64,000 bases of DNA, taken from positions 62,001-126,000 of the forward strand of contig NZ_JWJH01000010.1 of the NCBI RefSeq assembly GCF_000949865.1, read 5' to 3'. Shown piece by piece: positions 33,604 to 41,748 of this stretch. This stretch comes from Rhizobium nepotum 39/7. Its GTDB lineage: Bacteria; Pseudomonadota; Alphaproteobacteria; Rhizobiales; Rhizobiaceae. The notes under the pieces are model-generated. The model saw only the letters and a program-made list of their open reading frames with translations, did no database searches and was not told where the DNA came from. Each line of letters starts with the position of its first letter. Positions within the stretch are counted from its first letter, which is position 1. Both the position numbers and the translations under genes were made by a program.

Positions 33604-34686
33604 ATGAACGATCTATTGAAGATACCCTGTGTGCTGATGCGCGGCGGAACGTCTCGTGGACCGTTCTTTCTCGCATCCGATCTTCCGAGCGATCGAGCAC
33701 AGCGAGATGCCGCACTTTTGTCCATCATGGGGTCCGGCCATCCGCTTCAGATCGACGGTATAGGAGGGGGCAATCCGGTCACCTCGAAAGTCGCGATCAT
33801 CGGGCCTTCCACGGTCGAAGGTGCTGACATCGACTATCTATTCGCCCAAGTTCGCACCGACCGGCAGTATGTCGACTATTCGCCCAACTGCGGAAATATG
33901 CTGGCCGCAGTTGGCCCCTTCGCGATCGAGGCGGGACTTGTCGAGGCCCATGGGAACGATACCGTGGTTCGCATCCACAACGTGAACACCGGGAAATTGA
34001 TCGAAGCGAAAGTGCCGACGCGGGGTCGCGAGGTGATTTATCTTGGAGACGCATCCATCGATGGCGTTCCGGGTCTTGCTGCCCCGATCGCCCTGACTTT
34101 CGTGGATGCCGCAGGGGCGAAAACCGGAAAACTGCTGCCCACGGGAAACCCCGTCGACACGATTGAGGGAGTAGACGTGACAGCCATAGATTGCGCTATT
34201 CCGATGGTTCTTATGCGGGCGACGGATCTCGGCGTCACGGGATATGAGGATCCGCAGGTGCTGACTGCCAATAGTGATCTCATTGAACGGATGACCCACA
34301 TACGTATTCAGGCAGGCAGACTGATGGGGATGGGGGATGTGTCGGATATGGTCATACCAAAACCCGTGCTCATAGCGCCGGCCCGCAAAGGTGGCACGCT
34401 GTCCGTCCGATACTTCATGCCCAATGAGTGCCATCCCGCACTGGCGACGACGGGCGCTGTCGGAATAGCAACCGCGGCGGTGACGGAAAACTCCGTCGCA
34501 TTCGACCAGGCGGGACGTCGTTCTATACCGACCAAGATCTCCATCGAGCATCCTGCCGGTCGGCTCGACGTGCAGCTGGAGGTGCGGGACGGAGCGATAA
34601 CAGCGGGGCTTGTGAGAACGGCACGCAGACTTTTCGAAGGTTTTGCCTTCGCAAAACCAACTGCTGCGATTGAAGACGCAGCTTAG
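33604..34686 (+). CDS. PrpF-superfamily isomerase, 4-oxalomesaconate tautomerase-like
   Basis: 360 residues, DapF/PrpF fold. Motifs: CVLMRGGTSRGPFF near residue 10, IDGIGGGNPVTSK near 54, and the cysteine region PNCGNMLAAVGPF near 97. Length and N terminus match 4-oxalomesaconate tautomerase (GalD) of Pseudomonas gallate catabolism, which converts the keto to the enol form of oxalomesaconate. ATG 33604 is chosen; the open frame extends far upstream through the LysR promoter and into the LysR gene. No ring-cleavage genes are in the window, so the aromatic pathway assignment is inference. Confidence 0.82.
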   Translation: MNDLLKIPCVLMRGGTSRGPFFLASDLPSDRAQRDAALLSIMGSGHPLQIDGIGGGNPVTSKVAIIGPSTVEGADIDYLFAQVRTDRQYVDYSPNCGNMLAAVGPFAIEAGLVEAHGNDTVVRIHNVNTGKLIEAKVPTRGREVIYLGDASIDGVPGLAAPIALTFVDAAGAKTGKLLPTGNPVDTIEGVDVTAIDCAIPMVLMRATDLGVTGYEDPQVLTANSDLIERMTHIRIQAGRLMGMGDVSDMVIPKPVLIAPARKGGTLSVRYFMPNECHPALATTGAVGIATAAVTENSVAFDQAGRRSIPTKISIEHPAGRLDVQLEVRDGAITAGLVRTARRLFEGFAFAKPTAAIEDAA

Positions 34687-34734
34687 ACAAAGCCATAGTG
34701 GCTCAAAACATAGTGAAACTGGGAGGAGACCCTC

Positions 34735-35736
34735 ATGCGTAAATACTTGCTTGCAACAGCGGCGCTCTGTGCGCTGGCCGCATCGGCGAATGCAGAATCC
34801 GTAAGAATGAGTGTTGGTTCGTATAACCTCAACAACCTGCCTTTTCCCGTGGCGGCAAGCCTCGGCTTCTACAAGGACGAGGGTCTTGACGTGACGACGG
34901 AGAACTTCGCCCAAGGCGGGTCGAAAGTTCTGCAGGCGCTTGTCGCAGGATCGACGGATGTAGCCGTTGGTTTCTACGACCACACGATCCAGATGCAGTC
35001 CCAGAACAAGCACGTTGTCGGCTTCGTTCAGCTTGCCCGCAATTCCGGGCTGGTTCTTGCCGGAAAGAACGACACGGATTTCGATCCGGCAAAACCCGAA
35101 ACCATCAAGGGTAAAAATGTCGGTATCACGTCTCCGGGTTCATCGTCCGATTTCTTCATTCGTTATTACATGAAGCAGCACAATCTGAGCGACAATGACA
35201 TTTCCATCATCGGGGTCGGCTCGGGCGCTGCGGCTGTTGCCGCCTTGCAGCAGGGCAAGGTCGATCTGCTGGTAAATTATGACCCGGCTGCAACGATCGT
35301 GGTTGAGCGCGGCTTGGGCAAGATCTTGATCGATGCACGCAGCGACCAGGGCGCCAAGGATGTGTATGGCGGCATCTACCCGACCTCCGTTCTGTATGCG
35401 ACCCAGGAATATATCGATGCTCATCCTGAGGTGATTCAGAAGGTCACCAACGCGACCGTGAAGGCGCTGCGCTGGATGAAGGAGCATTCGGCGGAGGAAA
35501 TTGTCGAGAAGCTTCCCGACGACTTCGTGTCCGGTGACAAGCATACCTACATCAAGGCTGTCGAGGCAGCCAAGGCGATCTTCTCCGAAGACGGAAAGTT
35601 CGAACCTGCCGATCTGGAAACGCCATTGGCGGTGCTGAAAAGCTTCAACGAAGCGGTCGCAAAGGCGACGATCGACCTCAACACGACCTACACTAACAAG
35701 TTCGTCGAGGCTGTGGCTTTGACGGGCGTAAACTGA
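34735..35736 (+). CDS. ABC transporter substrate-binding protein, NitT/TauT family
   Basis: 333 residues. Sec signal peptide (MRKYLLATAALCALAASANA) with cleavage near residue 20, then an NMT1/SsuA-like binding domain with FPVAASLGFYKDEGLDV and QALVAGSTDVAVG. Members bind nitrate, sulfonates, taurine, pyrimidine precursors or aromatic acids. The GGGAGGAGA ribosome site is strong. The genes for the matching ATPase and permease follow directly. With the tautomerase upstream, an aromatic carboxylate such as phthalate or a pyridine/benzene acid is a reasonable guess. Confidence 0.92.
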   Translation: MRKYLLATAALCALAASANAESVRMSVGSYNLNNLPFPVAASLGFYKDEGLDVTTENFAQGGSKVLQALVAGSTDVAVGFYDHTIQMQSQNKHVVGFVQLARNSGLVLAGKNDTDFDPAKPETIKGKNVGITSPGSSSDFFIRYYMKQHNLSDNDISIIGVGSGAAAVAALQQGKVDLLVNYDPAATIVVERGLGKILIDARSDQGAKDVYGGIYPTSVLYATQEYIDAHPEVIQKVTNATVKALRWMKEHSAEEIVEKLPDDFVSGDKHTYIKAVEAAKAIFSEDGKFEPADLETPLAVLKSFNEAVAKATIDLNTTYTNKFVEAVALTGVN

Positions 35737-35745
35737 GGACTTCCA

Positions 35746-36567
35746 ATGTCATCACCCGTTAGAAAGTTAGAGCCCGTGGCCGACGTCAAACCGCAGCCGA
35801 TGGTGGCAATCGAGAACGTAACAATGGCCTTTGGTGCGTTCGTCGCTGTCGAGGATGTGAACCTTAAAGTCGGCGATGGCGAGTTCCTCTCAATCGTCGG
35901 TCCCACCGGATGTGGAAAATCGACCATCCTCAACGCCATTGCGGGGTTGCTGAAGCCGGCGCAGGGAAAGGTCTCCATCGACGGCTCGGACGTCCAGGGC
36001 GTGCAGAACAACATCGGATATCTTTTCCAGCAGGACGCGTTGCTTCCCTGGAAGACCGCGTATCAGAATGTCGAGCTTGGCCTGATGTTTCGAGGCGTAC
36101 CCGAGAGTGAGCGACGCGCCAAAGTTCTGGCCTGGCTGGTAAAGGTCGGATTGAAAGGGTTCGAAGAACGCTTTCCGCATCAGCTCTCGGGCGGACAACG
36201 CAAACGCGTTCAGATGGCGCAAGCGCTTATTACCGAGCCGAAGGTGATCCTGATGGACGAGCCCTTCTCCGCGCTCGATATCCACACCCGCCACCTGATG
36301 CAGAACGAGCTGCTGCGGCTGTGGCAGGAGGACCGTCGTGCGGTGGTGATGATTACCCACGATCTCGAAGAGGCGATTGCGCTCGGAGACCGGGTTGTCG
36401 TCCTTGCCGCCGGCCCCAAGAGCCGCGTTATCGAAAGCTTCCCGGTTGATCTGGAGCGGCCTCGCAACGTGGCTGAAATCAAACTCGATCCGAAATTCAT
36501 GACCCTGTATCGCGATATATGGGCATCCCTGCGCGGCGAAGTGGAGAAAAGCTATGCAAGCCGTTAA
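35746..36567 (+). CDS. ABC transporter ATP-binding protein, NitT/TauT family
   Basis: 273 residues. Walker A GPTGCGKST, Q-loop in LFQQDALLPWKT, signature LSGGQRKRVQ, Walker B VILMDEPFSALD and H-loop MITHDLEEAI. Typical SsuB/TauB-like size. It begins 9 bases after the binding-protein stop and its 3' end overlaps the permease gene by 14 bases, so translation of ATPase and permease is coupled. Confidence 0.93.
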   Translation: MSSPVRKLEPVADVKPQPMVAIENVTMAFGAFVAVEDVNLKVGDGEFLSIVGPTGCGKSTILNAIAGLLKPAQGKVSIDGSDVQGVQNNIGYLFQQDALLPWKTAYQNVELGLMFRGVPESERRAKVLAWLVKVGLKGFEERFPHQLSGGQRKRVQMAQALITEPKVILMDEPFSALDIHTRHLMQNELLRLWQEDRRAVVMITHDLEEAIALGDRVVVLAAGPKSRVIESFPVDLERPRNVAEIKLDPKFMTLYRDIWASLRGEVEKSYASR

Positions 36568-37330
36568 TGTTCGCATCATTCAGGTCGGGCTTCTGGTCGT
36601 GCTCCTGGGTGGATGGCAACTCGGAGTGAGCTCGGGAGCAATCGATCGCTTCTTCTTCCCGGCGCCTTTCGATATCGTCAAACAGGTCATCACCTGGGTT
36701 GCCGATGCCGGCTTTTACAAACATGTCGGCATCACCTTGACCGAAACGGTTCTTGGTTATCTCATCGGCACTGGGCTTGGCGTCGGCGCCGGTGTCTGGC
36801 TGGGTCTCAGCCCCTTTGTGGCCCGCGTGCTGGATCCGTTCATCAAGGCCGTGAACGCCATTCCGCGTGTCGTTCTGGCTCCCATTTTCGTCCTTTGGCT
36901 GGGGCTTGGCCTCTGGTCCAAGGTCGCACTTGCGGTCACGCTCGTCTTCTTCATCACTTTCTTCAACGCCATGCAGGGCGTGCGCGAAGTAAACCCGGTC
37001 GTGCTTTCCAACACGCGCATTCTTGGCGCAAAGCGCTCGGATCTGCTGCGTCATGTGTATTTTCCGGCGGCTGCGAGCTGGATCCTGTCGTCGCTGCGCA
37101 CATCCGTCGGATTTGCGGTCGTAGGCGCCATCATCGGGGAATATCTCGGAGCTTCCGCGGGCCTCGGTTACCTGATCGCCCGTTCCGAAGGGAATTTCGA
37201 TGCGGTAGGCGTTTTCGCCGGGATCATCATTCTCGCGGTATTTGTTCTCGTCATCGATCTCATTCTCGATATCGTGGAGAAAAGACTGATCACATGGAGG
37301 CCGAATGCGGGCGAGGAGCGGCCTGCATAG
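36554..37330 (+). CDS. ABC transporter permease, NitT/TauT family
   Basis: 258-residue inner-membrane permease (SsuC/TauC-like), about six helices, with the EAA loop NTRILGAKRSDLLRHVYFPAAAS near residue 155-175. Completes the three-part importer. A strong intrinsic terminator follows 21 bases after the stop, ending this operon. Confidence 0.93.
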   Translation: MQAVNVRIIQVGLLVVLLGGWQLGVSSGAIDRFFFPAPFDIVKQVITWVADAGFYKHVGITLTETVLGYLIGTGLGVGAGVWLGLSPFVARVLDPFIKAVNAIPRVVLAPIFVLWLGLGLWSKVALAVTLVFFITFFNAMQGVREVNPVVLSNTRILGAKRSDLLRHVYFPAAASWILSSLRTSVGFAVVGAIIGEYLGASAGLGYLIARSEGNFDAVGVFAGIIILAVFVLVIDLILDIVEKRLITWRPNAGEERPA

Positions 37331-37351
37331 GATTTCCTGCAATCTCACATC

Positions 37352-37383
37352 AAACGGGGGCGGCCAATCGGTCGCCCCCGTTT
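37352..37383 (+). terminator. Intrinsic terminator of the tautomerase/ABC operon
   Basis: AAACGGGGGCGGCC, loop AATC, GGTCGCCCCCGTTT: a 14-bp stem with one G-T pair, flanked by A and T runs. It lies directly after the permease gene and is the clearest terminator in the window. Confidence 0.85.
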
Positions 37384-37526
37384 GCATGAAATGATCAGGC
37401 GTCGTCTCGCGACAACTCCCCAGGCCGCAGGGTCAATTCCACCGCGAAGGATGGAAAATGCGGGATGTTTCAAATCTATCGGCCGCTATCCTTGTCCATC
37501 GCACTCGTTTGCGTTATCCATTCATA

Positions 37527-37546
37527 CAATAATTCAAGGATTATTG
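37527..37546. promoter_or_regulatory. Candidate ArsR operator at the first arsR gene
   Basis: CAATAAT-TCAAGG-ATTATTG, a perfect 7-base inverted repeat with a 6-base spacer, ending five bases before the arsR start codon. It also contains a TTCAA-N6-TTGAA dyad, the usual shape of ArsR sites. Binding here would block transcription or translation initiation of its own gene. Confidence 0.6.
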
Positions 37547-37550
37547 AACT

Positions 37551-37922
37551 ATGGATGAGCGCCAGGCCCTTTCATCATTCGCCGCCCTTTCTCAGGAGAC
37601 TCGCCTCGCCATCGTTCGAGCCTTGGTCGTAGCCGGGCCCGAGGGGTTGGCCGCCGGCATCATTGCCGAGCGGATGGGCGTCTCGGCGACGAACGTGTCT
37701 TTCCATCTCAAGGAACTGGAGCGTTCGGGCCTCATCTCCCAAAGACGCATGTCGCGCTCGATTCTGTATAGCGCCAGCTACGAAACATTGGCCGAGCTCA
37801 TAAAATTCCTGATGGAAGACTGCTGTGCCGGCCATCCGGCAATCCGCGAAAATGTCGAGCGGAGCGATGGATGTTCCAGTCCGGCAGGTGCTTTGACCGA
37901 TGGGGACAATATCGTTGCATAA
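37551..37922 (+). CDS. arsR: ArsR-family arsenic-responsive repressor
   Basis: 123 residues. Winged helix with FAALSQETRLAIVRALV and SATNVSFHLKELERSGL. The C-terminal vicinal pair C91-C92 plus C108 resembles the three-cysteine As(III) site of the Acidithiobacillus-type ArsR (C95, C96, C102), different from the CVC site of plasmid R773. It overlaps the MFS gene by 23 bases and so forms a two-gene unit with it. Convergent with the arsR-acr3-arsC-arsH unit, which has its own ArsR. Confidence 0.88.
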   Translation: MDERQALSSFAALSQETRLAIVRALVVAGPEGLAAGIIAERMGVSATNVSFHLKELERSGLISQRRMSRSILYSASYETLAELIKFLMEDCCAGHPAIRENVERSDGCSSPAGALTDGDNIVA

Positions 37923-39123
37923 TTCGAAAATGCCTGCGGGCATCGTCTCCGCACTCGGCCTCACACAGATCATCGGCTACGGCACCCTCTATTACAGCTT
38001 CAGCATTCTTGCTCCCGGCATGGCGAAGGATCTCGGCCTGACATTGGCCGAGGTATTTGGCATCTTCTCGGCGGCCCTGTTCATCGGCGGCCTGTCGGCA
38101 ACCTACATCGGCAGGCAGATGGATCGGTTGGGAGCCGCCACGGTGATGACGATCGGCTCGGTCCTCGCTTCCCTGACGCTGGTGCTCTGCGCCTGGTCGC
38201 CGTCGGTTGCAATCTTCGCCGTTGCCGTCATCCTGCTCGAGATATCGTCCGGAATGGTGCAATATCAGGCGGCATTCGCATCGCTGGTCGAAAGCGATCC
38301 CCGAACGGCGTCCCGCAGCATCACCTACCTGACCCTGATCGCTGGTTTCGCCTCGACAATCTTCTGGCCGATCTCGGCTGCGCTTACCGGATATCTGTCG
38401 TGGCGCGAGATCTATCTTGTCTTCGCGGGGCTGAACCTTTTTCTCTGCATGCCGCTCCACTACTGGATCATGCGCGTCGGGAAAACAGGGGCGGACGCGG
38501 ATTCCACGATCCGAACGCGTGAGACGGTGATCGGCACGCTTCCTGTCCATGCGCGCCGGCGCGGCATGATCCTCGTGTCGTTTGCCTTCGCCATGCTGGG
38601 CTTTTCTCTTTCGGCCATGCTTGCACATATGGTGCCGATGCTCGGGTCGATCGGGCTCGGCGCTGCTGCGGTCGTGATCGGGTCGCTCTTCGGCCCAGCC
38701 CAGGTGTTAAGCCGACTAATCAATATGGTGTTTGGTAAAAGCCTGTCGCCGCCGGCACTTGCCGTCCTTTCCGCGATCTTGATCGTCGTCGGCGTGTTGG
38801 TCCTGCTGATAGCAGGCAACTGGTTGCCGGGAGCGGTTGCCTTCGCGATCTGCCTGGGGCTCGGATCCGGCATCAACAGTATCGCGCAGGGAAGCCTGCC
38901 GCTCCACCTGTTCGGATCGGATGGCTATGGTGCGATCACGGGCAAGATGGCCGCTGCTCGACTGGCGGTGGGCGCCGGAGCGCCGTTCGTCTTTGCCGCG
39001 ACGATGGAGAATTTCGGCATCAGCTTCGCGCTCGCTGCGAACGCCTGTCTCGGGGTAATCGGTATCGCGGCATTTGTTGCGGTGGCGGCATCCTCACGGC
39101 AACCCGCCACCGCGACGGCATGA
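37900..39123 (+). CDS. MFS transporter in arsenic island (ArsK-like candidate)
   Basis: 407 residues, about twelve membrane helices, major facilitator superfamily (first helix region SALGLTQIIGYGTLYYSFSIL; loop GRQMDRLGAATVM between helices 2 and 3). Coupling to an ArsR gene and location in an ars island suggest efflux of trivalent arsenicals, as described for ArsK of Agrobacterium. The start is ATG 37900 with an AGGTG site, or ATG 37930. Assignment to ArsK is by context and not by motif. Its stop is 4 bases from the stop of the convergent arsH gene. Confidence 0.8.
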   Translation: MGTISLHNSKMPAGIVSALGLTQIIGYGTLYYSFSILAPGMAKDLGLTLAEVFGIFSAALFIGGLSATYIGRQMDRLGAATVMTIGSVLASLTLVLCAWSPSVAIFAVAVILLEISSGMVQYQAAFASLVESDPRTASRSITYLTLIAGFASTIFWPISAALTGYLSWREIYLVFAGLNLFLCMPLHYWIMRVGKTGADADSTIRTRETVIGTLPVHARRRGMILVSFAFAMLGFSLSAMLAHMVPMLGSIGLGAAAVVIGSLFGPAQVLSRLINMVFGKSLSPPALAVLSAILIVVGVLVLLIAGNWLPGAVAFAICLGLGSGINSIAQGSLPLHLFGSDGYGAITGKMAAARLAVGAGAPFVFAATMENFGISFALAANACLGVIGIAAFVAVAASSRQPATATA

Positions 39124-39127
39124 TCCG

Positions 39128-39838
39128 TCAGATCGACTTCAACGAGACCCGCTTCTCAAGCTCGGCCGCCTCTTCTTTCCGCTCACTGTATCGGTCGGTC
39201 AGATATGACGAGGCATCGCGCGTGAGGATGGTGAATTTCACCAGCTCTTCGCAAACGTCCACGACCCGGTCGTAATAGGACGACGGCTTCATTCGACCAT
39301 CCGCATCGAACTCCTGAAACGCTTTCGCGACCGAGGACTGATTGGGGATGGTGATCATCCGCATCCAGCGGCCGAGGATGCGCATCTGGTTCACGGCATT
39401 GAAGGACTGGCTTCCGCCGGAGACTTCCATGACCGCAAGGGCCTTTCCCTGCGTCGGGCGCACGGAGCCGACCGAAAGCGGTATCCAGTCGATCTGCGAC
39501 TTCATGACGCCCGTCATCGCCCCGTGGCGTTCCGGGCTTACCCAGACCTGCCCTTCCGACCATTGGGAAAGGTCGCGCAGTTCCTGCACCTTCGGATGAC
39601 TGACAGGTGCTTCGTCCGGAAGCGGCATCCCCCTGGGATCGAATATTCGAACATCGCATCCGAGCCGTTCGAGCAGCCGCCCCGTTTCGAACGCAAGCAG
39701 ACGGCTGTAGGACACCTCTCGCAGCGAGCCGTAGAGGATCAGGATGCGGGGCTTGTGCGTCGAGAATGCCGGGGGGAGAGCGTCGAGATCAATCGCGTGC
39801 AGATGCTGGCCCTTGAGCGCGGGAAAGGTGTCAGGCAA
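39128..39838 (-). CDS. arsH: Arsenical resistance protein ArsH (NADPH-dependent FMN reductase family)
   Basis: 236 residues, flavodoxin-like fold. The FMN-phosphate loop [18 protein letters not shown] near residue 33-50 and [22 protein letters not shown] near 105-125 are characteristic. ArsH oxidises trivalent organoarsenicals such as methylarsenite. I chose a TTG start at 39838: it has an AGGAAGGA site at the right distance and gives the usual ArsH N terminus (LPDTFPALK), whereas the nearest ATG is 35 codons upstream inside arsC. The start overlaps the arsC stop by 8 bases. Confidence 0.9.
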   Translation of the reverse strand: MPDTFPALKGQHLHAIDLDALPPAFSTHKPRILILYGSLREVSYSRLLAFETGRLLERLGCDVRIFDPRGMPLPDEAPVSHPKVQELRDLSQWSEGQVWVSPERHGAMTGVMKSQIDWIPLSVGSVRPTQGKALAVMEVSGGSQSFNAVNQMRILGRWMRMITIPNQSSVAKAFQEFDADGRMKPSSYYDRVVDVCEELVKFTILTRDASSYLTDRYSERKEEAAELEKRVSLKSI

Positions 39839-40259
39839 TGCGCTTTCCTTCCTGATCCAGGACCTGCTCGCCGTCCTCTTTGGAAAATGGCCCTTTGAAG
39901 GTAACGGGCAGGATATCGAGCACGGCCTCGGAAGGTCGGGCAAGCCTGGTGCCGAGCGGTGTCACGACAAAGGGGCGATTGATGAGGATCGGCGTGCCGA
40001 TCATGGCGTCGAGCAACTGTTCGTCGGCCATGTCCGGCTTGTCGAGACCGAGTTCGGCATAGGGCGTGCCTTTCTCGCGGATGGCCTCCCGAACGGTCAG
40101 GCCGGCATCCGAAATCATCTTCGCCAGTTGTTCGTGTGTCGGTGGCTCCTGCAGATACTCGATCACGGTCGGCTCTATCCCGGCGGCACGGATCAACGCC
40201 AGCGTGTTGCGGGACGTCCCGCAGGACGGGTTATGATAGATGGTGATGTCCATGCTCAT
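39831..40259 (-). CDS. arsC: Arsenate reductase, glutaredoxin-dependent
   Basis: 142 residues of the ArsC/Spx-like glutaredoxin-linked class. Catalytic cysteine C13 in [13 protein letters not shown], with the family's later segments [15 protein letters not shown] and [20 protein letters not shown] containing conserved arginines. Reduces arsenate to arsenite, which Acr3 then exports. Start codon overlaps the acr3 stop (ATGA). Confidence 0.95.
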   Translation of the reverse strand: MSMDITIYHNPSCGTSRNTLALIRAAGIEPTVIEYLQEPPTHEQLAKMISDAGLTVREAIREKGTPYAELGLDKPDMADEQLLDAMIGTPILINRPFVVTPLGTRLARPSEAVLDILPVTFKGPFSKEDGEQVLDQEGKRIA

Positions 40260-41314
40260 TGCCTTTCGGTGATTGTCGCTCGGGAAACGGCCGGGGCGGC
40301 CTCATACCAATCCTTCGAGCGGTTGACGATCCAGACGACCGAGAGCATGACCGGAACCTCGATGAGGACACCGACAACGGTTGCCAGTGCCGCGCCTGAC
40401 TGAAAGCCGAACAGGCTGATGGCGGCCGCGACTGCCAGTTCGAAGAAGTTGCTGGCGCCGATCAAGGCGGAAGGACCGGCAACACAATGCCGTTCGCCCG
40501 CCGCGCGGTTCAGAAGATAGGCGAGCCCGGAATTCAGGTAGACCTGGATCAGGATCGGGATGGCGAGCAAGCCGATCACGGTCGGCTGGGCAATGATCTG
40601 CTCGCCCTGAAAGGCGAAGAGAAGAACCAGCGTTGCAAGCAGCGCCACCAGCGAAACCGGCTGCAGTCTTGCAAGAACACGATCCAGCGCCCCCGACGTT
40701 CCGTCAGCCATCAACCGTTGCCGGATAAGCTGCGCCAGGATGACGGGCACGGCGATATAAAGGGCAACGGAGAGAATAAGCGTGTCCCATGGAACGGTGA
40801 TCGCCGACAGGCCAAGTAGCAGGCCGACGATCGGAGCGAAGGCGGCGACCATGATCGCGTCGTTGAGCGCGACCTGCGAGAGCGTGAACAATGGCTCGCC
40901 GCGTGTCAGGTTGCTCCAGACGAAGACCATGGCCGTGCAGGGCGCTGCGGCGAGGATGATCAGTCCGGCGATGTAGGAGTCGATCTGGTCGGCGGGAAGA
41001 TAGGGGCGAAACAGCCAGCCGATAAACAGCCAACCCAGCAGCGCCATCGAAAACGGCTTGACGGCCCAGTTGATGAACAGCGTGACGCCGATACCGCGCC
41101 AGTAGCTGCCGACCTGCGCGAGAGAGCGGAAATCGATCTTCAGCAACATTGGAATGATCATCAGCCAGATAAGGACAGCGACCGGAATATTCACTCTGGC
41201 GATCTCTGCTGCGCCAATGAGCTGGAAGAACCCGGGCATCAGATGGCCAAGGGCGACACCGGCAATGATGCACAGAAACACCCAGACGGTCAGATAACGT
41301 TCGAACATGGACAT
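40256..41314 (-). CDS. acr3: Arsenite efflux permease Acr3
   Basis: 352-residue inner-membrane protein with ten predicted helices, BART superfamily. The essential cysteine is C126 (LAAAPCTAMVFVWSNLTRG), and the conserved glutamate lies in ASNFFELAVAAAISLFG near residue 285. Exports As(III) and sometimes Sb(III) driven by the proton gradient. I chose ATG 41314, which overlaps the arsR stop (ATGA); the open frame continues upstream antisense-like without homology. Confidence 0.95.
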   Translation of the reverse strand: MSMFERYLTVWVFLCIIAGVALGHLMPGFFQLIGAAEIARVNIPVAVLIWLMIIPMLLKIDFRSLAQVGSYWRGIGVTLFINWAVKPFSMALLGWLFIGWLFRPYLPADQIDSYIAGLIILAAAPCTAMVFVWSNLTRGEPLFTLSQVALNDAIMVAAFAPIVGLLLGLSAITVPWDTLILSVALYIAVPVILAQLIRQRLMADGTSGALDRVLARLQPVSLVALLATLVLLFAFQGEQIIAQPTVIGLLAIPILIQVYLNSGLAYLLNRAAGERHCVAGPSALIGASNFFELAVAAAISLFGFQSGAALATVVGVLIEVPVMLSVVWIVNRSKDWYEAAPAVSRATITERQ

Positions 41315-41667
41315 CAGGCAATGTTTCCCTGCGGCGTACAGCACGGCGTCAGCTCGGCGATCAGTGGCGCGCAAAGCTCTGCCGATCCACCGCAGCAATC
41401 CTTCAGAAGAAACAACGTCATGTCGCGAAGCTGTTCTATCTCGGCGCGATAGATGATGATCCTGCTCTGGCGCTGTGAAGATACGAGGCCGGCGCGGGAG
41501 AGAATATTCAGATGGGCGGACAGGGTGTTTTGCGGCACCACCAGTGCACGCGCAATGTCGCCGGCGGGCAGACCTCCCGGTGCGTGCCGCACGAGCAGCC
41601 GGAAAGTTTCGAGACGGGTCGGCTGCGCGAGCGCCGCCAAAGCGAGAATAGCCTGTTCTTGTTCCAT
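41314..41667 (-). CDS. arsR: ArsR-family arsenic-responsive repressor
   Basis: 117 residues. Helix-turn-helix in LAALAQPTRLETFRLLV and PQNTLSAHLNILSRAGL. Cysteines C91, C92 and C99, plus C109-C110 at the end, give an As(III) site of the C-terminal type. First gene of the arsR-acr3-arsC-arsH operon, all joined by overlaps. About the same length as the other ArsR of the island but only moderately similar, so the two arose separately or diverged long ago. Confidence 0.93.
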   Translation of the reverse strand: MEQEQAILALAALAQPTRLETFRLLVRHAPGGLPAGDIARALVVPQNTLSAHLNILSRAGLVSSQRQSRIIIYRAEIEQLRDMTLFLLKDCCGGSAELCAPLIAELTPCCTPQGNIA

Positions 41668-41690
41668 ATATCCAGATTAATGGAAATATT
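41668..41690. promoter_or_regulatory. Candidate ArsR operator at second arsR gene
   Basis: Imperfect dyad ATATCCA-GATTAA-TGGAAATAT directly upstream of the arsR start on the minus strand, in an AT-rich stretch. The arm sequence differs from the dyad at 37527, so each ArsR may recognise its own site. Confidence 0.4.
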
Positions 41691-41748
41691 GAGAGAGTCA
41701 ACATATTCGTTCGCGTAGCGGTGGTATCGTCCACGGCGCGGGGGCGGC

